Shown in pieces: positions 1-8,150 of a stretch of DNA of 26,460 nucleotides. Both the position numbers and the translations under genes were made by a program. How positions within the stretch are numbered: position 1 is the first letter of the stretch; each line of letters begins with the position of its first letter. The notes under the pieces were generated by a model. It saw nothing but the letters and a program-made list of their open reading frames with translations, was not told the DNA's origin and did no database searches. This DNA is from JASGDC01 sp047605865 (lineage in GTDB: Bacteria > Actinomycetota > Actinomycetes > Actinomycetales > Micrococcaceae): the NCBI GenBank assembly GCA_047605865.1, contig JASGFC010000021.1, forward strand, positions 1 through 26,460. Reading direction: 5' to 3'.

Positions 1-46
1 ATGGTACTGCACCCGGAAGAGTGTGGGAGAGTAGGACATAGCCGCA
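1..46 (+). rRNA. rrf: 5S ribosomal RNA, 3' end (partial)
   Basis: The window opens inside a 5S rRNA. The bases at about 3-38 carry the actinobacterial 5S 3' half: GGTACTGCACCC, then the GTGTGGGAGAGTAGGAC segment, then GCCGC closing the terminal helix. The 5' part lies before the window, so its pairing partner cannot be checked here. The exact 3' end is uncertain by a few bases. A terminator follows about 10 bases later, as expected for the last gene of an rRNA operon. Confidence 0.85.
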
Positions 47-56
47 CCAAAATTAG

Positions 57-91
57 AAAAAACCCTAGACAGTAAATGTTTAGGGTTTTTT
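57..91 (+). terminator. rRNA operon intrinsic terminator
   Basis: A perfect 11-bp inverted repeat (AAAAAACCCTA at 57-67, TAGGGTTTTTT at 81-91) encloses a 13-base loop, and the right arm ends in a run of six T. It lies directly after the 5S rRNA and would end the rrn transcript. The A-rich left arm would also give a U-run in the opposite direction. Confidence 0.8.
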
Positions 92-129
92 CATATCCAA
101 ATGTAGACCTATAGCTTCAAATGTAAGCC

Positions 130-204
130 ATGATGAGCAATCACGATAAGATTAAAGAAAGCCTAGAAGAAGGCAAATTGTCAGTAGCAAGAGGTATGTT
201 TTAG
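130..204 (+). CDS. possible 24-residue small ORF upstream of the def operon
   Basis: Two adjacent ATG codons (130, 133) open a 24-codon frame reading MMSNHDKIKESLEEGK... and ending in TAG at 202-204, three bases before the next gene's ATG. The composition (K/E-rich, helix-like) looks protein-like, but no convincing Shine-Dalgarno precedes it, and nothing in it was recognised. Its 3' end contains AAGAGG, which may be the ribosome site of the following gene. It could be a leader peptide, the residue of a longer gene, or chance. I rate it more likely not a gene. Confidence 0.2.
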   Translation: MMSNHDKIKESLEEGKLSVARGMF

Positions 205-207
205 AGT

Positions 208-1041
208 ATGACTCAACCAGCATTAGCACAGCAGACTACTTATGGACGCATGTATTCGCGTGAAGAAGGTGGCATTGCAGAAGTGCCTTCAATTACTACA
301 ATTATCTCTCAAAGCTCAGATACTCTTCACGGTTGGCATGCCCATATGGCTGCTCAAGCTGTGGTTAAAGATGATCGCTTAAAAACTGCCAAAGCCTCAA
401 CACTAAGAGTCATTGCCAAAGATGCAGTTGGTGCAGCAGATAAATATCGTGATAAGGCTGCTGAACGTGGTGATCGTGTTCATTTTTATTGTGAGCAATA
501 TTCACGAGAAAAAATGGGTCTTGAAAATGAGCTTGAAGAAGCACTGGTTGAGCTTCAAAAGCAAGGTGAACAAGGTTTTGCCCAGCAATTTGACTGGTGG
601 TTTGAAAGCTATAAAGTAGAACCACTGTTTACTGAAGTTACAATCTGGAACAGCACCTTAGGTTATGCAGGTACTTTAGATTTGCTTGCACGCATTGGTG
701 GCAGATTATGTATCGTGGACTTTAAAACAAAATCTGTAGATTATTCTGGCAGAGTAAAAGCTTTAAGTACTGATGTAGTCATGCAGTTGGCAGCAGGTGC
801 AAAAGCAGAAGAATACTTTGATGAAGAAGAAAAAACATGGAAACAGTGGCCCTTTGAAGAAGAACCACTGTTGTTAGCTCTGGCTTTAGCTAATAGTGAC
901 CACATGACGGTTGCTGTTGAGCGAGATGCTTTGCCAGCTTATTGGAAAAAATTTTGTACTTTGAAAAGAATGTGGGATGTCAACGAAGAAGTTGGTCATG
1001 TACTAAAGCCGCTTAAACCAATTCCAGCACCAGGAGTGTGA
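208..1041 (+). CDS. PD-(D/E)XK nuclease-superfamily protein
   Basis: This 277-residue protein has the Cas4/RecB-like layout of the PD-(D/E)XK nuclease fold: RGDRVH near residues 88-92 (the G-x-x-x-H element), a glutamate at 143 (TEVTIW), GTLDLLA with the metal-binding Asp158, then VDFKTKS with Asp171 and Lys173, and a downstream Gln193 in a helix. All expected catalytic positions are therefore present, so it is probably an active Mg-dependent DNase or DNA end-processing enzyme; its substrate is unknown. AAGAGG at 189-194 is the nearest ribosome site for this ATG, with a long spacer. def starts one base after the stop, so it is the first gene of the def-fmt-rsmB-rpe operon. A role in DNA repair or in processing phage or plasmid DNA is inference only. 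Confidence 0.85.
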   Translation: MTQPALAQQTTYGRMYSREEGGIAEVPSITTIISQSSDTLHGWHAHMAAQAVVKDDRLKTAKASTLRVIAKDAVGAADKYRDKAAERGDRVHFYCEQYSREKMGLENELEEALVELQKQGEQGFAQQFDWWFESYKVEPLFTEVTIWNSTLGYAGTLDLLARIGGRLCIVDFKTKSVDYSGRVKALSTDVVMQLAAGAKAEEYFDEEEKTWKQWPFEEEPLLLALALANSDHMTVAVERDALPAYWKKFCTLKRMWDVNEEVGHVLKPLKPIPAPGV

Positions 1042-1042
1042 G

Positions 1043-1600
1043 ATGTCTATTTTAGGAATACGTACTCTAGGAGATCCAATTTTACTAAGCCAAGCCGATG
1101 AAGTCACAGAATTTGATGGTGCGTTAAAAGTTCTTATCGAAGACATGATTGAAACTATGGAGTATGCCCACGGAGTTGGTCTTGCAGCTCCTCAAATAGG
1201 AGTGGGGCTTCGTATTTTTACCTATAAAACACCTGAAGAAACTGGTTATGTCATAAATCCAATTATTGAAGAAACTAGAGGTAAACAAGACCGCTCTGAA
1301 GGATGTCTTTCCATCCCAGGCGTATCAAATCCAGTGGTTAGGCCAAGCTATACTAAGGTGATTGGAGTTGATAGTAATCAAAACCCTATCACCATAGAAG
1401 GAGAGGGCCTCATAGCAAGGGTATTAGAACACGAAATTGATCATCTAAATGGAAAACTTTACTTATCCAGATTAAAGTCTGAAGATCGTAAACGTATTAT
1501 GAAAGATCTTCGTGAAAGTACTACTATTAAACATAAAGCTAACAAGATAGTAAAGAAACGTCAAAGTGCTGTTAATTCAAGTTTTATGAGGCAAAGGTAA
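1043..1600 (+). CDS. def: peptide deformylase
   Basis: This enzyme removes the N-formyl group from nascent proteins at the ribosome exit, using a bound Fe2+/Zn2+. All three family motifs are intact: GVGLAAPQIG (44-53), EGCLS (86-90, metal ligand Cys88) and HEIDH (130-134, ligands His130 and His134, catalytic Glu131). At 185 residues it is of normal length with a basic C-terminal tail. AGGAG at 1032-1036 lies 6 bases before the ATG and overlaps the end of the upstream gene. The next gene, fmt, starts directly after its stop codon. The pairing with fmt is functionally coherent: Fmt adds the formyl group to the initiator tRNA and Def removes it from the protein. Confidence 0.97.
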   Translation: MSILGIRTLGDPILLSQADEVTEFDGALKVLIEDMIETMEYAHGVGLAAPQIGVGLRIFTYKTPEETGYVINPIIEETRGKQDRSEGCLSIPGVSNPVVRPSYTKVIGVDSNQNPITIEGEGLIARVLEHEIDHLNGKLYLSRLKSEDRKRIMKDLRESTTIKHKANKIVKKRQSAVNSSFMRQR

Positions 1601-2524
1601 ATGAAAATACTCTACGCTGGTACCCCTGATGTTGCTGTCCCTGTCTTAGATGGGCTTATAAATTCTGAACATGAGATTGTTGCTGTTCTAACAAGACCAG
1701 ATGTGCCATTGGGGCGAAAAAAAACTATGACACCTTCCCCAGTTGCTCAATGTGCAAGCAAACACCAGATTCCTGTTATTAAAGCTACTAAAATCACTGC
1801 AGATGTTCAAGAGCAATTACAACAAGTTGATGCAGATATCGCCGTTGTTGTAGCCTACGGTGCTTTGATACCTCAAAATGCGTTAGAAATTTTTCACTAT
1901 GGTTGGTTAAATATACACTTTTCGTTATTGCCACAATACCGAGGAGCAGCTCCTGTACAGCGCGCTATCATGCAAGGAGAAACTACCAGCGGGGTTTCTA
2001 TTTTTGAACTTGAAGCTGGAATGGATACAGGACCACTCTACGATCAGTGGGAATGTTCCATAGATGATACAACTACCAGTGGAGAATTGTTAGAAAAATT
2101 AGCCACAGAAAGTACTAGTAAGCTTCTTAACGTTCTTGCAGATATTGAAGCCGGAAAGCAGCCACAACCACAAGTAGGAACTCCAACTATTGCGCCTAAA
2201 TTAACGTTAGAAGACGCTCATATAGATTTTAGTCGTGATGCTACAACAGTCATTCGTCAGATTAACGGCGTAACACCAGAGCCAGGAGCATGGGCTTTAT
2301 TGGATGGTAAACGTTTTAAAATTCACCGAGCAGTTATCTCTACTCAAACACTTCAGCCCAATCCTGGTCAGCTGGTATTTATTAAGAATAAACCAGCAGT
2401 TCTCCTTGTAGGCACAGCTGATCAAGCCATTGAACTTATTGATGTGCAAGCTTTTGGAAAGCAGCAGATGAAGGCCACTGATTTTGCTCGTGGTGCCCAG
2501 CTTAGTGGCAAGGTATTAACATGA
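1601..2524 (+). CDS. fmt: methionyl-tRNA formyltransferase
   Basis: Fmt transfers a formyl group from 10-formyl-tetrahydrofolate to Met-tRNAfMet. The N-terminal Rossmann-like formyltransferase domain shows the catalytic triad positions Asn104, His106 and Asp142 within NIHFSLLP, SLLPQYRGAAPVQ (108-120) and MDTG. The tRNA-specific basic loop lies near residues 34-43 (LGRKK). The C-terminal OB-like domain follows from about residue 210. The length of 307 residues is typical. The ATG abuts the def stop codon with no gap and the rsmB start overlaps its stop by 4 bases, so translation of all three is probably coupled. Confidence 0.97.
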   Translation: MKILYAGTPDVAVPVLDGLINSEHEIVAVLTRPDVPLGRKKTMTPSPVAQCASKHQIPVIKATKITADVQEQLQQVDADIAVVVAYGALIPQNALEIFHYGWLNIHFSLLPQYRGAAPVQRAIMQGETTSGVSIFELEAGMDTGPLYDQWECSIDDTTTSGELLEKLATESTSKLLNVLADIEAGKQPQPQVGTPTIAPKLTLEDAHIDFSRDATTVIRQINGVTPEPGAWALLDGKRFKIHRAVISTQTLQPNPGQLVFIKNKPAVLLVGTADQAIELIDVQAFGKQQMKATDFARGAQLSGKVLT

Positions 2525-3984
2525 GGCAAAGTAACAAAGAATTTTATAGAAATAAACCTCGAAATCCAAGGGTGAGTTTCTCACGATTAGCTGCCTACGA
2601 AGTTCTAGCACAAGTTAGTGAAGATGGTGCTTATGCCAATCTTGCATTACAGCAAATTTTAAAGAGAAGGCATCTAAGCCATCAGGATGCTGCTTTTGCA
2701 ACTGAATTAGCTAATGGTGCATTACGTAATCAACTTTTTTATCGTGCAATTTTGCAAAAGGCAATTGATAGGCCTTTAGCTAAAGTTGATCAAAAGCTTT
2801 TAAACGTTCTTTATTTAGCACTACATCAATTGCTTTCAATGCGGGTAGCAGATCATGCAGCAGTTGATCAGAGCGTAAATTTGGCAAAAAAAGTTGCAGG
2901 AGAAAGCACTGCTGGCTTCGTGAATGCAATCTTACGCAAAGTGCAAGTTCATTCAAAAGATGAATGGCTTGATGTAGTACTTGAAAATACTACAGACCCA
3001 TTGGAAAGAATGTCAATAGAATTTTCACACCCAGTATGGATTATTCGTGCCCTGAAACAGAGCTTGGCTGTCAATGGAAGGAGCATAGAGGAATTACCAC
3101 AAGTTTTGGAGGCAAATAATATTGCTCCTCTTGTTAATCTTGTTGCTCTTGATGGACTGGTTAGAACACAGCAGATGGTGCGTGCTGGCGCAACTGAAAG
3201 TTCGGTAGTGAAGAATGCAGCTGAATGGAAGCAAGGAAGTCTGCGTCAGGTTCCTGGTATCACAGAGGGAAAGGTTAGAGTTCAAGATGCTGGTTCACAA
3301 CTTGTAGCAAGAGCATTGACAAGTGTTCTGCTTGAAGGTTCAGATACTCAGTGGCTAGATCTTTGTGCTGGACCAGGAGGCAAAGCAGCTTTATTGACTG
3401 CAATTGCGCAGCAAAGAGATGCCAAGCTCATTGCTAATGAAGTTCAAAAACATCGTGCTGAACTAGTGAAGCAAGCTCTGAAACCTTTAAGTAGGGGTCA
3501 CTATGAAGTTCGCATTGATGATGGCAGAAAATACGGTACAAACCGTGAAAATTATTATGATCGAGTTATGGTTGATGCGCCGTGCACGGGCTTAGGGTCT
3601 TTAAGGCGTCGACCAGAAGCTAGGTGGCGTAAGCAAATGGATGATGTTGCTGAACTTGTTCCTTTACAGAAAGAGCTCTTAAACTCTGCATATAAAGCCA
3701 CACGGGTGGGTGGAGTTATCGCTTATGTGACCTGTTCGCCGCATATTTCTGAAACACAAAGAGTTATTGAATGGTTCTTTCAGCAACATCCTGAGGCTGA
3801 ACTTTTAGATACAAATGCCATCATGCAGTCAGTTGCAAAAGAACAGGTGCAAGAGAATCCTCCTAGTAATTTCAAACAGCAATTCCTTCCAGAAAACACT
3901 AAGGGAAGTATTGCACAATTATGGCCTGATATTCATCGCACTGATGCGATGTTCTGTGCTCTCATCAAGAAAGGTACAGCATGA
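2521..3984 (+). CDS. rsmB: 16S rRNA (cytosine-967-C5)-methyltransferase
   Basis: RsmB (Sun/Fmu) methylates C967 of 16S rRNA with S-adenosylmethionine. An N-terminal NusB-like RNA-binding domain (about 18-145, with TELANGALRN) precedes the class I methyltransferase domain. SAM motif I reads LCAGPGGK (281-288). Motif IV, DAPCTG (352-357), and motif VI, TCSPH (404-408), supply the two cysteines of m5C enzymes (355 and 405; the motif VI cysteine is the nucleophile in RsmB). The extra N-terminal 15 residues are polar and basic. It overlaps fmt and rpe by 4 bases on each side, the tight spacing expected of one translationally coupled operon. Confidence 0.95.
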   Translation: MRQSNKEFYRNKPRNPRVSFSRLAAYEVLAQVSEDGAYANLALQQILKRRHLSHQDAAFATELANGALRNQLFYRAILQKAIDRPLAKVDQKLLNVLYLALHQLLSMRVADHAAVDQSVNLAKKVAGESTAGFVNAILRKVQVHSKDEWLDVVLENTTDPLERMSIEFSHPVWIIRALKQSLAVNGRSIEELPQVLEANNIAPLVNLVALDGLVRTQQMVRAGATESSVVKNAAEWKQGSLRQVPGITEGKVRVQDAGSQLVARALTSVLLEGSDTQWLDLCAGPGGKAALLTAIAQQRDAKLIANEVQKHRAELVKQALKPLSRGHYEVRIDDGRKYGTNRENYYDRVMVDAPCTGLGSLRRRPEARWRKQMDDVAELVPLQKELLNSAYKATRVGGVIAYVTCSPHISETQRVIEWFFQQHPEAELLDTNAIMQSVAKEQVQENPPSNFKQQFLPENTKGSIAQLWPDIHRTDAMFCALIKKGTA

Positions 3985-4640
3985 GTAAGCTAGAAATTCC
4001 TCATATCAACCCAAGTATTCTATCTGCAGATTTTGCAAATTTAGCCTCAGAGTTAGAAGCTATCAAAACTGCTGATGCTGCTCATGTCGACGTGATGGAT
4101 AATCATTTTGTTCCTAATCTCACGATGGGTCCTCCAATTGTTGAACGGATTAAAGCAGTCAGCCCTATTCCTTTGGACATCCATCTCATGATTGAAAACC
4201 CTGATAAATGGGCCCCAGCATATGCTGAAATGGGAGCAGAATCTGTTACTTTCCACTACGAGGCAGCTAAAGATTATCGTGCTCTTGCCAAAACATTAAG
4301 ATCGCTGGGTGCAAAGAGTGCTATTGCGTTAAAACCAGACACTAGTGCAGATGTTATTCTTCATGATTTAGACCTCTTTGACATGATTTTAGTCATGACT
4401 GTTGAACCAGGTTTTGGGGGGCAGAAGTTCATGGCAGACATGATGCCGAAGGTAAAACAGTTACGTGAAGCTATTGATCATCAGCCTGGAAAGATTGCGC
4501 TTGAGGTTGATGGTGGCATTAATCTAAGTACCATTGAACAAGCTGCAGAAGCAGGCGCTGATGTTTTCGTAGCTGGCTCTGCAGTTTATAACGGTAATCC
4601 TGAAAACTCTATTGCTCAACTTCGCGAATTACTAAGTTGA
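3981..4640 (+). CDS. rpe: ribulose-phosphate 3-epimerase
   Basis: Rpe interconverts ribulose 5-phosphate and xylulose 5-phosphate in the pentose phosphate pathway, on a TIM barrel with a bound divalent metal. HVDVMDNHFVPN (35-46) gives metal ligands His35 and Asp37, DIHLM supplies His68, VEPGFGGQKF (141-150) forms the phosphate loop region, and EVDGGI supplies Asp177. The length of 219 residues is normal. It ends the operon; after its stop lie 30 bases and then a copy of the 72-base repeat. rpiB at 21534 supplies the isomerase of the same pathway. Confidence 0.97.
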   Translation: MSKLEIPHINPSILSADFANLASELEAIKTADAAHVDVMDNHFVPNLTMGPPIVERIKAVSPIPLDIHLMIENPDKWAPAYAEMGAESVTFHYEAAKDYRALAKTLRSLGAKSAIALKPDTSADVILHDLDLFDMILVMTVEPGFGGQKFMADMMPKVKQLREAIDHQPGKIALEVDGGINLSTIEQAAEAGADVFVAGSAVYNGNPENSIAQLRELLS

Positions 4641-4670
4641 CGAAAAGCTGGGACTCTCAGTTCAGATATT

Positions 4671-4742
4671 AGTAAGTACGCCCCTTATATGCATTTCTAT
4701 GCGGTATTACGTATGATTTTGTAACTAAGAGGCAGACTTTCT
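4671..4742. repeat. 72-base structured intergenic repeat, copy A
   Basis: This copy is identical to copy B (9417-9488) at 62 of 72 positions by hand count. The 28 bases from 4703 to 4730 are invariant between the two. Its ends form an imperfect stem: 13 of 17 positions of 4671-4687 pair with the 3' arm (4726-4742). An inner GCAT/ATGC hairpin (4691-4702) and a TTAC/GTAA pair (4707-4710 with 4721-4724) can form. It lies between convergent genes, 30 bases after rpe on the plus strand and 44 bases after the stop of the minus-strand hypothetical gene. No U-run follows the stem on either strand, so it is not a textbook terminator. No coding potential is seen in it. Confidence 0.85.
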
Positions 4743-4786
4743 GAGTCAGCACATCAATCAGACTTTGAAGTATCGTTAAGACAGCT

Positions 4787-5155
4787 TTAATTCTTCAACA
4801 TATTATTGACTGTTGACAGGGCCTTTGAAACAAGTTTATCTGCATCAACTTCAGAGAGTCCTTTGTTAAGAAGAGCCTGATATTCAGGGAAAGCTTTAAC
4901 AGATTTATTGACCTTATTAATAACGTCAAGGGACTTTGTTGCTACATCAACAGAGTCTTTGGTTTTAGCAGTTGTTATCTTGCTAGGGGCTAGGGCTTTG
5001 GCACTGGTTTCAATATCAACAGCATCAACGGCTGCAATTGAATATAACTTGCCATCAGGAAACCTTAAAATTGTGGGTTTATGAAAGTGCTCATTTGCCT
5101 GAACAATTTCTATAACTTCTTCAAGCGTCAGGTGGTGTGTGTTTTCTTTAGCCAT
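4787..5155 (-). CDS. hypothetical protein, 122 residues
   Basis: I do not recognise a family. The first 45 residues look like a small mixed alpha/beta unit (LTLEEVIEIVQ, then ILRFPDGKLYSIAAVDAVD). The remainder is helix-forming and rich in Lys, Ala, Ser and Val, with heptad-like spacing (LDVINKVNKSVKAF, LSEVDADKLVSKAL). No signal peptide, membrane segment or cysteine is present, so a cytoplasmic protein is likely. The start has only a weak AAAG-type ribosome site. It is divergent from thrS with 96 bases between, and convergent with rpe. The codon use looks like that of its neighbours, which argues for a real gene. Confidence 0.65.
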   Translation of the reverse strand: MAKENTHHLTLEEVIEIVQANEHFHKPTILRFPDGKLYSIAAVDAVDIETSAKALAPSKITTAKTKDSVDVATKSLDVINKVNKSVKAFPEYQALLNKGLSEVDADKLVSKALSTVNNMLKN

Positions 5156-5251
5156 AACTTTATTTTATCTTAATGGCGCTTAATATAATTATCGTGAAGA
5201 ACTATTCCTTGTTAGACTGGTACAAACATATAAATCTAGTAAGGAGTACTC

Positions 5252-7273
5252 GTGAGTGAAATCAACCTGACCATTGACGGCAAAAAAACAAGCCTAAAGT
5301 CAGGAACAACGGGCACCCAGATTTATGAGGGCCAGCGCAATATTGTTGTTGTGCGTGTGAATGGTCAACTTAAAGATCTGTACACTCAATTGCACGATGG
5401 CGATGTAGTTGAGGGTGTAGATATCAATTCACCTGATGGATTAGATGTTCTGCGGCACTCTACTGCTCACGTGATGGCTCAAGCGGTACAAAAGTTAAAG
5501 CCTGGTACAAAGATTGGTATTGGCCCTTACATTACTGATGGCTTTTACTATGATTTTGATGTTGATGAGCCTTTCAAACCAGAAGATTTGAAGAAAATTG
5601 ACAAAGAAATGATGAAAATCGTCAAACAAGGTCAATTATTCAAGCGTCGCGTGGTAACTGATGAAGAGGCGGAAAAAGAACTTAAGCACGAGCCTTATAA
5701 ACTAGAACTTATCACAAAAAAGGGTAGTTCTAATGCAGCTGATGGGTCCTCAGTTGAAGTCGGTGAAGGTGAACTAACTATTTATGATAACCTCAACCCT
5801 AAAAATGATGATGTTATCTGGTATGACCTCTGCCGTGGGCCACATTTGTTGAACACAAAACTTATCGGTAACGGTTTTTCTGTGATGCGTTCATCTGCAG
5901 CATACTGGCTGGGTAATCAGGCAAACCCTGAGATGCAACGTATCTACGGTACTGCTTGGCCAACCAAAGCTGAACTTGTTGAGTATAAAAATCGCCTTGC
6001 TGAAGCAGAAAAACGTGATCATCGTAAGCTTGGTACTGAGTTGGATTTATTTTCTTTTCCTGAAGAACTTGGCTCAGGTTTACCAGTGTTTCACCCTAAG
6101 GGCGGTTTGATTCGTAAAGAACTGGAAGATTATTCACGAAAACGCCATGAAGAAGAAGGCTACGAGTTCGTTTATTCTCCGCATGTGACTAAGGGAGAGC
6201 TTTTTGAAAAGTCTGGTCACTTGGATTGGTACCGCGATGGCATGTTCCCACCGATGCACATGGATGAAGTGCGTGACGATGAAGGCAAAGTAGTCAAGAC
6301 AGGTCACGAATACTTTGTTAAGCCAATGAACTGCCCAATGCATAACCTGATTTTTGATTCTCGAGCACGTTCATATCGTGAACTGCCGTTACGTTTATTT
6401 GAGTTTGGTTCCGTCTACCGCTATGAAAAATCTGGTGTAGTTCATGGACTAACTCGTGTGCGTGGCATGACTCAAGACGATTCGCACATTTACTGTACAA
6501 AAGAGCAGATGAAAGAAGAGCTCACAACTATACTTGAGTTCATTCTTGGCTTATTGAAAGACTACGGTTTAAACGATTTCTACCTTGAACTTTCTACTAA
6601 AGATCCAGAGAAGTTTGTTGGATCTGATGAACTGTGGGAAGAAGCAACAGCTACCCTTCGTGAGGTTGCTGAAGAATCTGGCCTTGATTTAGTTCCAGAT
6701 CCTGCAGGAGCTGCATTCTATGGGCCAAAAATTTCGGTACAGGCAAAAGATGCTATTGGCCGTACGTGGCAAATGTCTACAGTTCAGTTAGATTTTAATC
6801 TTCCTGAACGTTTTAACCTTGAATATCAGGCAGCAGATGGTACGAAGCAACGTCCTGTGATGATTCACCGAGCGCTCTTCGGTTCCATTGAGCGTTTCTT
6901 GGGCGTGCTAGTAGAACACTATGCTGGCGCATTCCCAGCATGGTTGGCACCAACTCAGGTGATGGCTATTCCTGTTGCAGAAGCCTTTAATGATTATGCT
7001 TTTGATATTATTGATAAGCTCAAAGCGCAGGGTGTTCGTGCTGAAGTTGATACTGGAAATGATCGTTTCCCTAAGAAAATTCGTACTCACTCTAAACTGA
7101 AGCATCCTTTCATTCTGATTTGTGGCGAAGAAGATCAGCAAAAAGGTGCTGTCTCATTCCGTTTCCGTGATGGCTCGCAAGAGAACGGTGTTCCTGTTGA
7201 TGAGGCAGTTGAGCGTATCGTGAAATATATCCAAAAACGTGAGAACGAAAGTCCAACTCCAGAAAACTTCTGA
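5252..7273 (+). CDS. thrS: threonyl-tRNA synthetase
   Basis: This enzyme charges tRNA-Thr and edits mischarged Ser-tRNA-Thr. In order it has an N-terminal TGS domain (1-62), the editing/SAD domain with HSTAH (69-73) and CRGPH (194-198), the class II catalytic core and the C-terminal anticodon-binding domain (about 565-665). The catalytic zinc ligands Cys361, His412 and His539 are present. Motif 2 lies near 385-415 and motif 3 around HRALFGSIERFLG (539-551). The start is GTG, chosen because AAGGAG at 5241-5246 lies 5 bases before it. The leader is only 96 bases and holds no T-box element that I can see; TATAAT at 5184-5189 is a possible -10. The HIT gene follows after 14 bases. Confidence 0.98.
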   Translation: MSEINLTIDGKKTSLKSGTTGTQIYEGQRNIVVVRVNGQLKDLYTQLHDGDVVEGVDINSPDGLDVLRHSTAHVMAQAVQKLKPGTKIGIGPYITDGFYYDFDVDEPFKPEDLKKIDKEMMKIVKQGQLFKRRVVTDEEAEKELKHEPYKLELITKKGSSNAADGSSVEVGEGELTIYDNLNPKNDDVIWYDLCRGPHLLNTKLIGNGFSVMRSSAAYWLGNQANPEMQRIYGTAWPTKAELVEYKNRLAEAEKRDHRKLGTELDLFSFPEELGSGLPVFHPKGGLIRKELEDYSRKRHEEEGYEFVYSPHVTKGELFEKSGHLDWYRDGMFPPMHMDEVRDDEGKVVKTGHEYFVKPMNCPMHNLIFDSRARSYRELPLRLFEFGSVYRYEKSGVVHGLTRVRGMTQDDSHIYCTKEQMKEELTTILEFILGLLKDYGLNDFYLELSTKDPEKFVGSDELWEEATATLREVAEESGLDLVPDPAGAAFYGPKISVQAKDAIGRTWQMSTVQLDFNLPERFNLEYQAADGTKQRPVMIHRALFGSIERFLGVLVEHYAGAFPAWLAPTQVMAIPVAEAFNDYAFDIIDKLKAQGVRAEVDTGNDRFPKKIRTHSKLKHPFILICGEEDQQKGAVSFRFRDGSQENGVPVDEAVERIVKYIQKRENESPTPENF

Positions 7274-7287
7274 ACTAGGGGAGCACG

Positions 7288-7860
7288 ATGGCAGAGCACA
7301 ACGAAAATGATTTAAATCCGCAGGATGTGCATCCGGACGAGGTAACAGACTCCTTTGCTCTACCTGGTGTGCCAGATAGTTTTCAACGTCTCTGGACGCC
7401 ACAACGTTTAGCTTACCAGCCTGGAATTGAGAATGGTTGTCCGTTTTGTGAGATGCCGAAGTTGGATGATGAAGATGCTTTAATTGTGTATCGAGGCAAG
7501 ACGTGTTTCGTTATTCTGAACTTGTATCCTTACAATGCAGGACATTTGTTAGTGTGTGCTTACCGCCATATTGATATGTATTATAAGCTGACTCAAGAAG
7601 AAACTCTTGAAATGGCTGAACTAACACAGCATGCGATGAAGGCTTTGAATAAAGTTTCACGAGCTGCTGGTTTCAACCTTGGCATGAACCAAGGTGCTGT
7701 TGGTGGGGCTGGCGTTGCAGAGCATATTCACCAGCATGTGATTCCACGCTGGCGAGGTGATTCAAACTTTTTGCCTATCATTGCTCAAACAAGAACGGTT
7801 GCTAGGCTACATAGTGAGGTACGTCAAAGCCTTGCTGATGTTTGGGATGAAGTTGAGTAG
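7288..7860 (+). CDS. HIT-family nucleotide hydrolase/phosphorylase (Ap4A phosphorylase-like)
   Basis: The histidine-triad motif HIHQHVIPRW (146-155) carries the three active-site histidines (146, 148, 150), of which the last is the expected nucleophile. An N-terminal CPFC pair (51-54) matches the zinc-binding element of the longer actinobacterial HIT proteins, some of which are diadenosine tetraphosphate phosphorylases. Its position 14 bases after thrS is the conserved actinobacterial arrangement and makes sense because aminoacyl-tRNA synthetases produce Ap4A as a by-product. GGGGAG lies 7 bases before the ATG. Whether it hydrolyses or phosphorolyses Ap4A cannot be told from sequence alone. 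Confidence 0.92.
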   Translation: MAEHNENDLNPQDVHPDEVTDSFALPGVPDSFQRLWTPQRLAYQPGIENGCPFCEMPKLDDEDALIVYRGKTCFVILNLYPYNAGHLLVCAYRHIDMYYKLTQEETLEMAELTQHAMKALNKVSRAAGFNLGMNQGAVGGAGVAEHIHQHVIPRWRGDSNFLPIIAQTRTVARLHSEVRQSLADVWDEVE

Positions 7861-8141
7861 TGTCTGTCAAGAACGATAAACCGGTGTTTGAAAACTTACT
7901 GGGTCAGCAGAATGAAACAAAGCACACTGATTACTTAGACAACCAACCACAGCCAAAAAAGTATGACTGGACTATTAGTGCTCTTGTAACTTGTCTCATT
8001 GGGGGTATTTTGATTTTTATTTCGCCACTTGAAAGTAGTCAAAAGATGAACATACTCACTAGTGTCTCGATAGCTGCAGCTATCGTGCTTTTGGTGCATT
8101 ACATTGGTATTTACAAGAATCGAAAAGACCGAGACGACTAG
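7860..8141 (+). CDS. small two-helix membrane protein
   Basis: The GTG start shares one base with the TAG stop of the HIT gene (TAGTG), so translation is probably coupled. A hydrophilic N-terminus of about 37 residues is followed by two hydrophobic helices (about 38-56 and 66-85) joined by a short polar loop, and a basic/acidic tail (NRKDRDD). This predicts an inner-membrane protein with both ends in the cytoplasm. I recognise no family. In many actinobacteria the gene after thrS-HIT is the phosphatidylinositol phosphate synthase gene; this protein is far too short and lacks the CDP-alcohol phosphotransferase motif, so it is not that enzyme. Confidence 0.7.
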   Translation: MSVKNDKPVFENLLGQQNETKHTDYLDNQPQPKKYDWTISALVTCLIGGILIFISPLESSQKMNILTSVSIAAAIVLLVHYIGIYKNRKDRDD

Positions 8142-8150
8142 TTCTCTTTC

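Noticed and set aside
5156..5251. T-box riboswitch in the thrS leader
   Set aside because: The leader is only 96 bases, with no T-box sequence, no specifier stem and no terminator/antiterminator pair.
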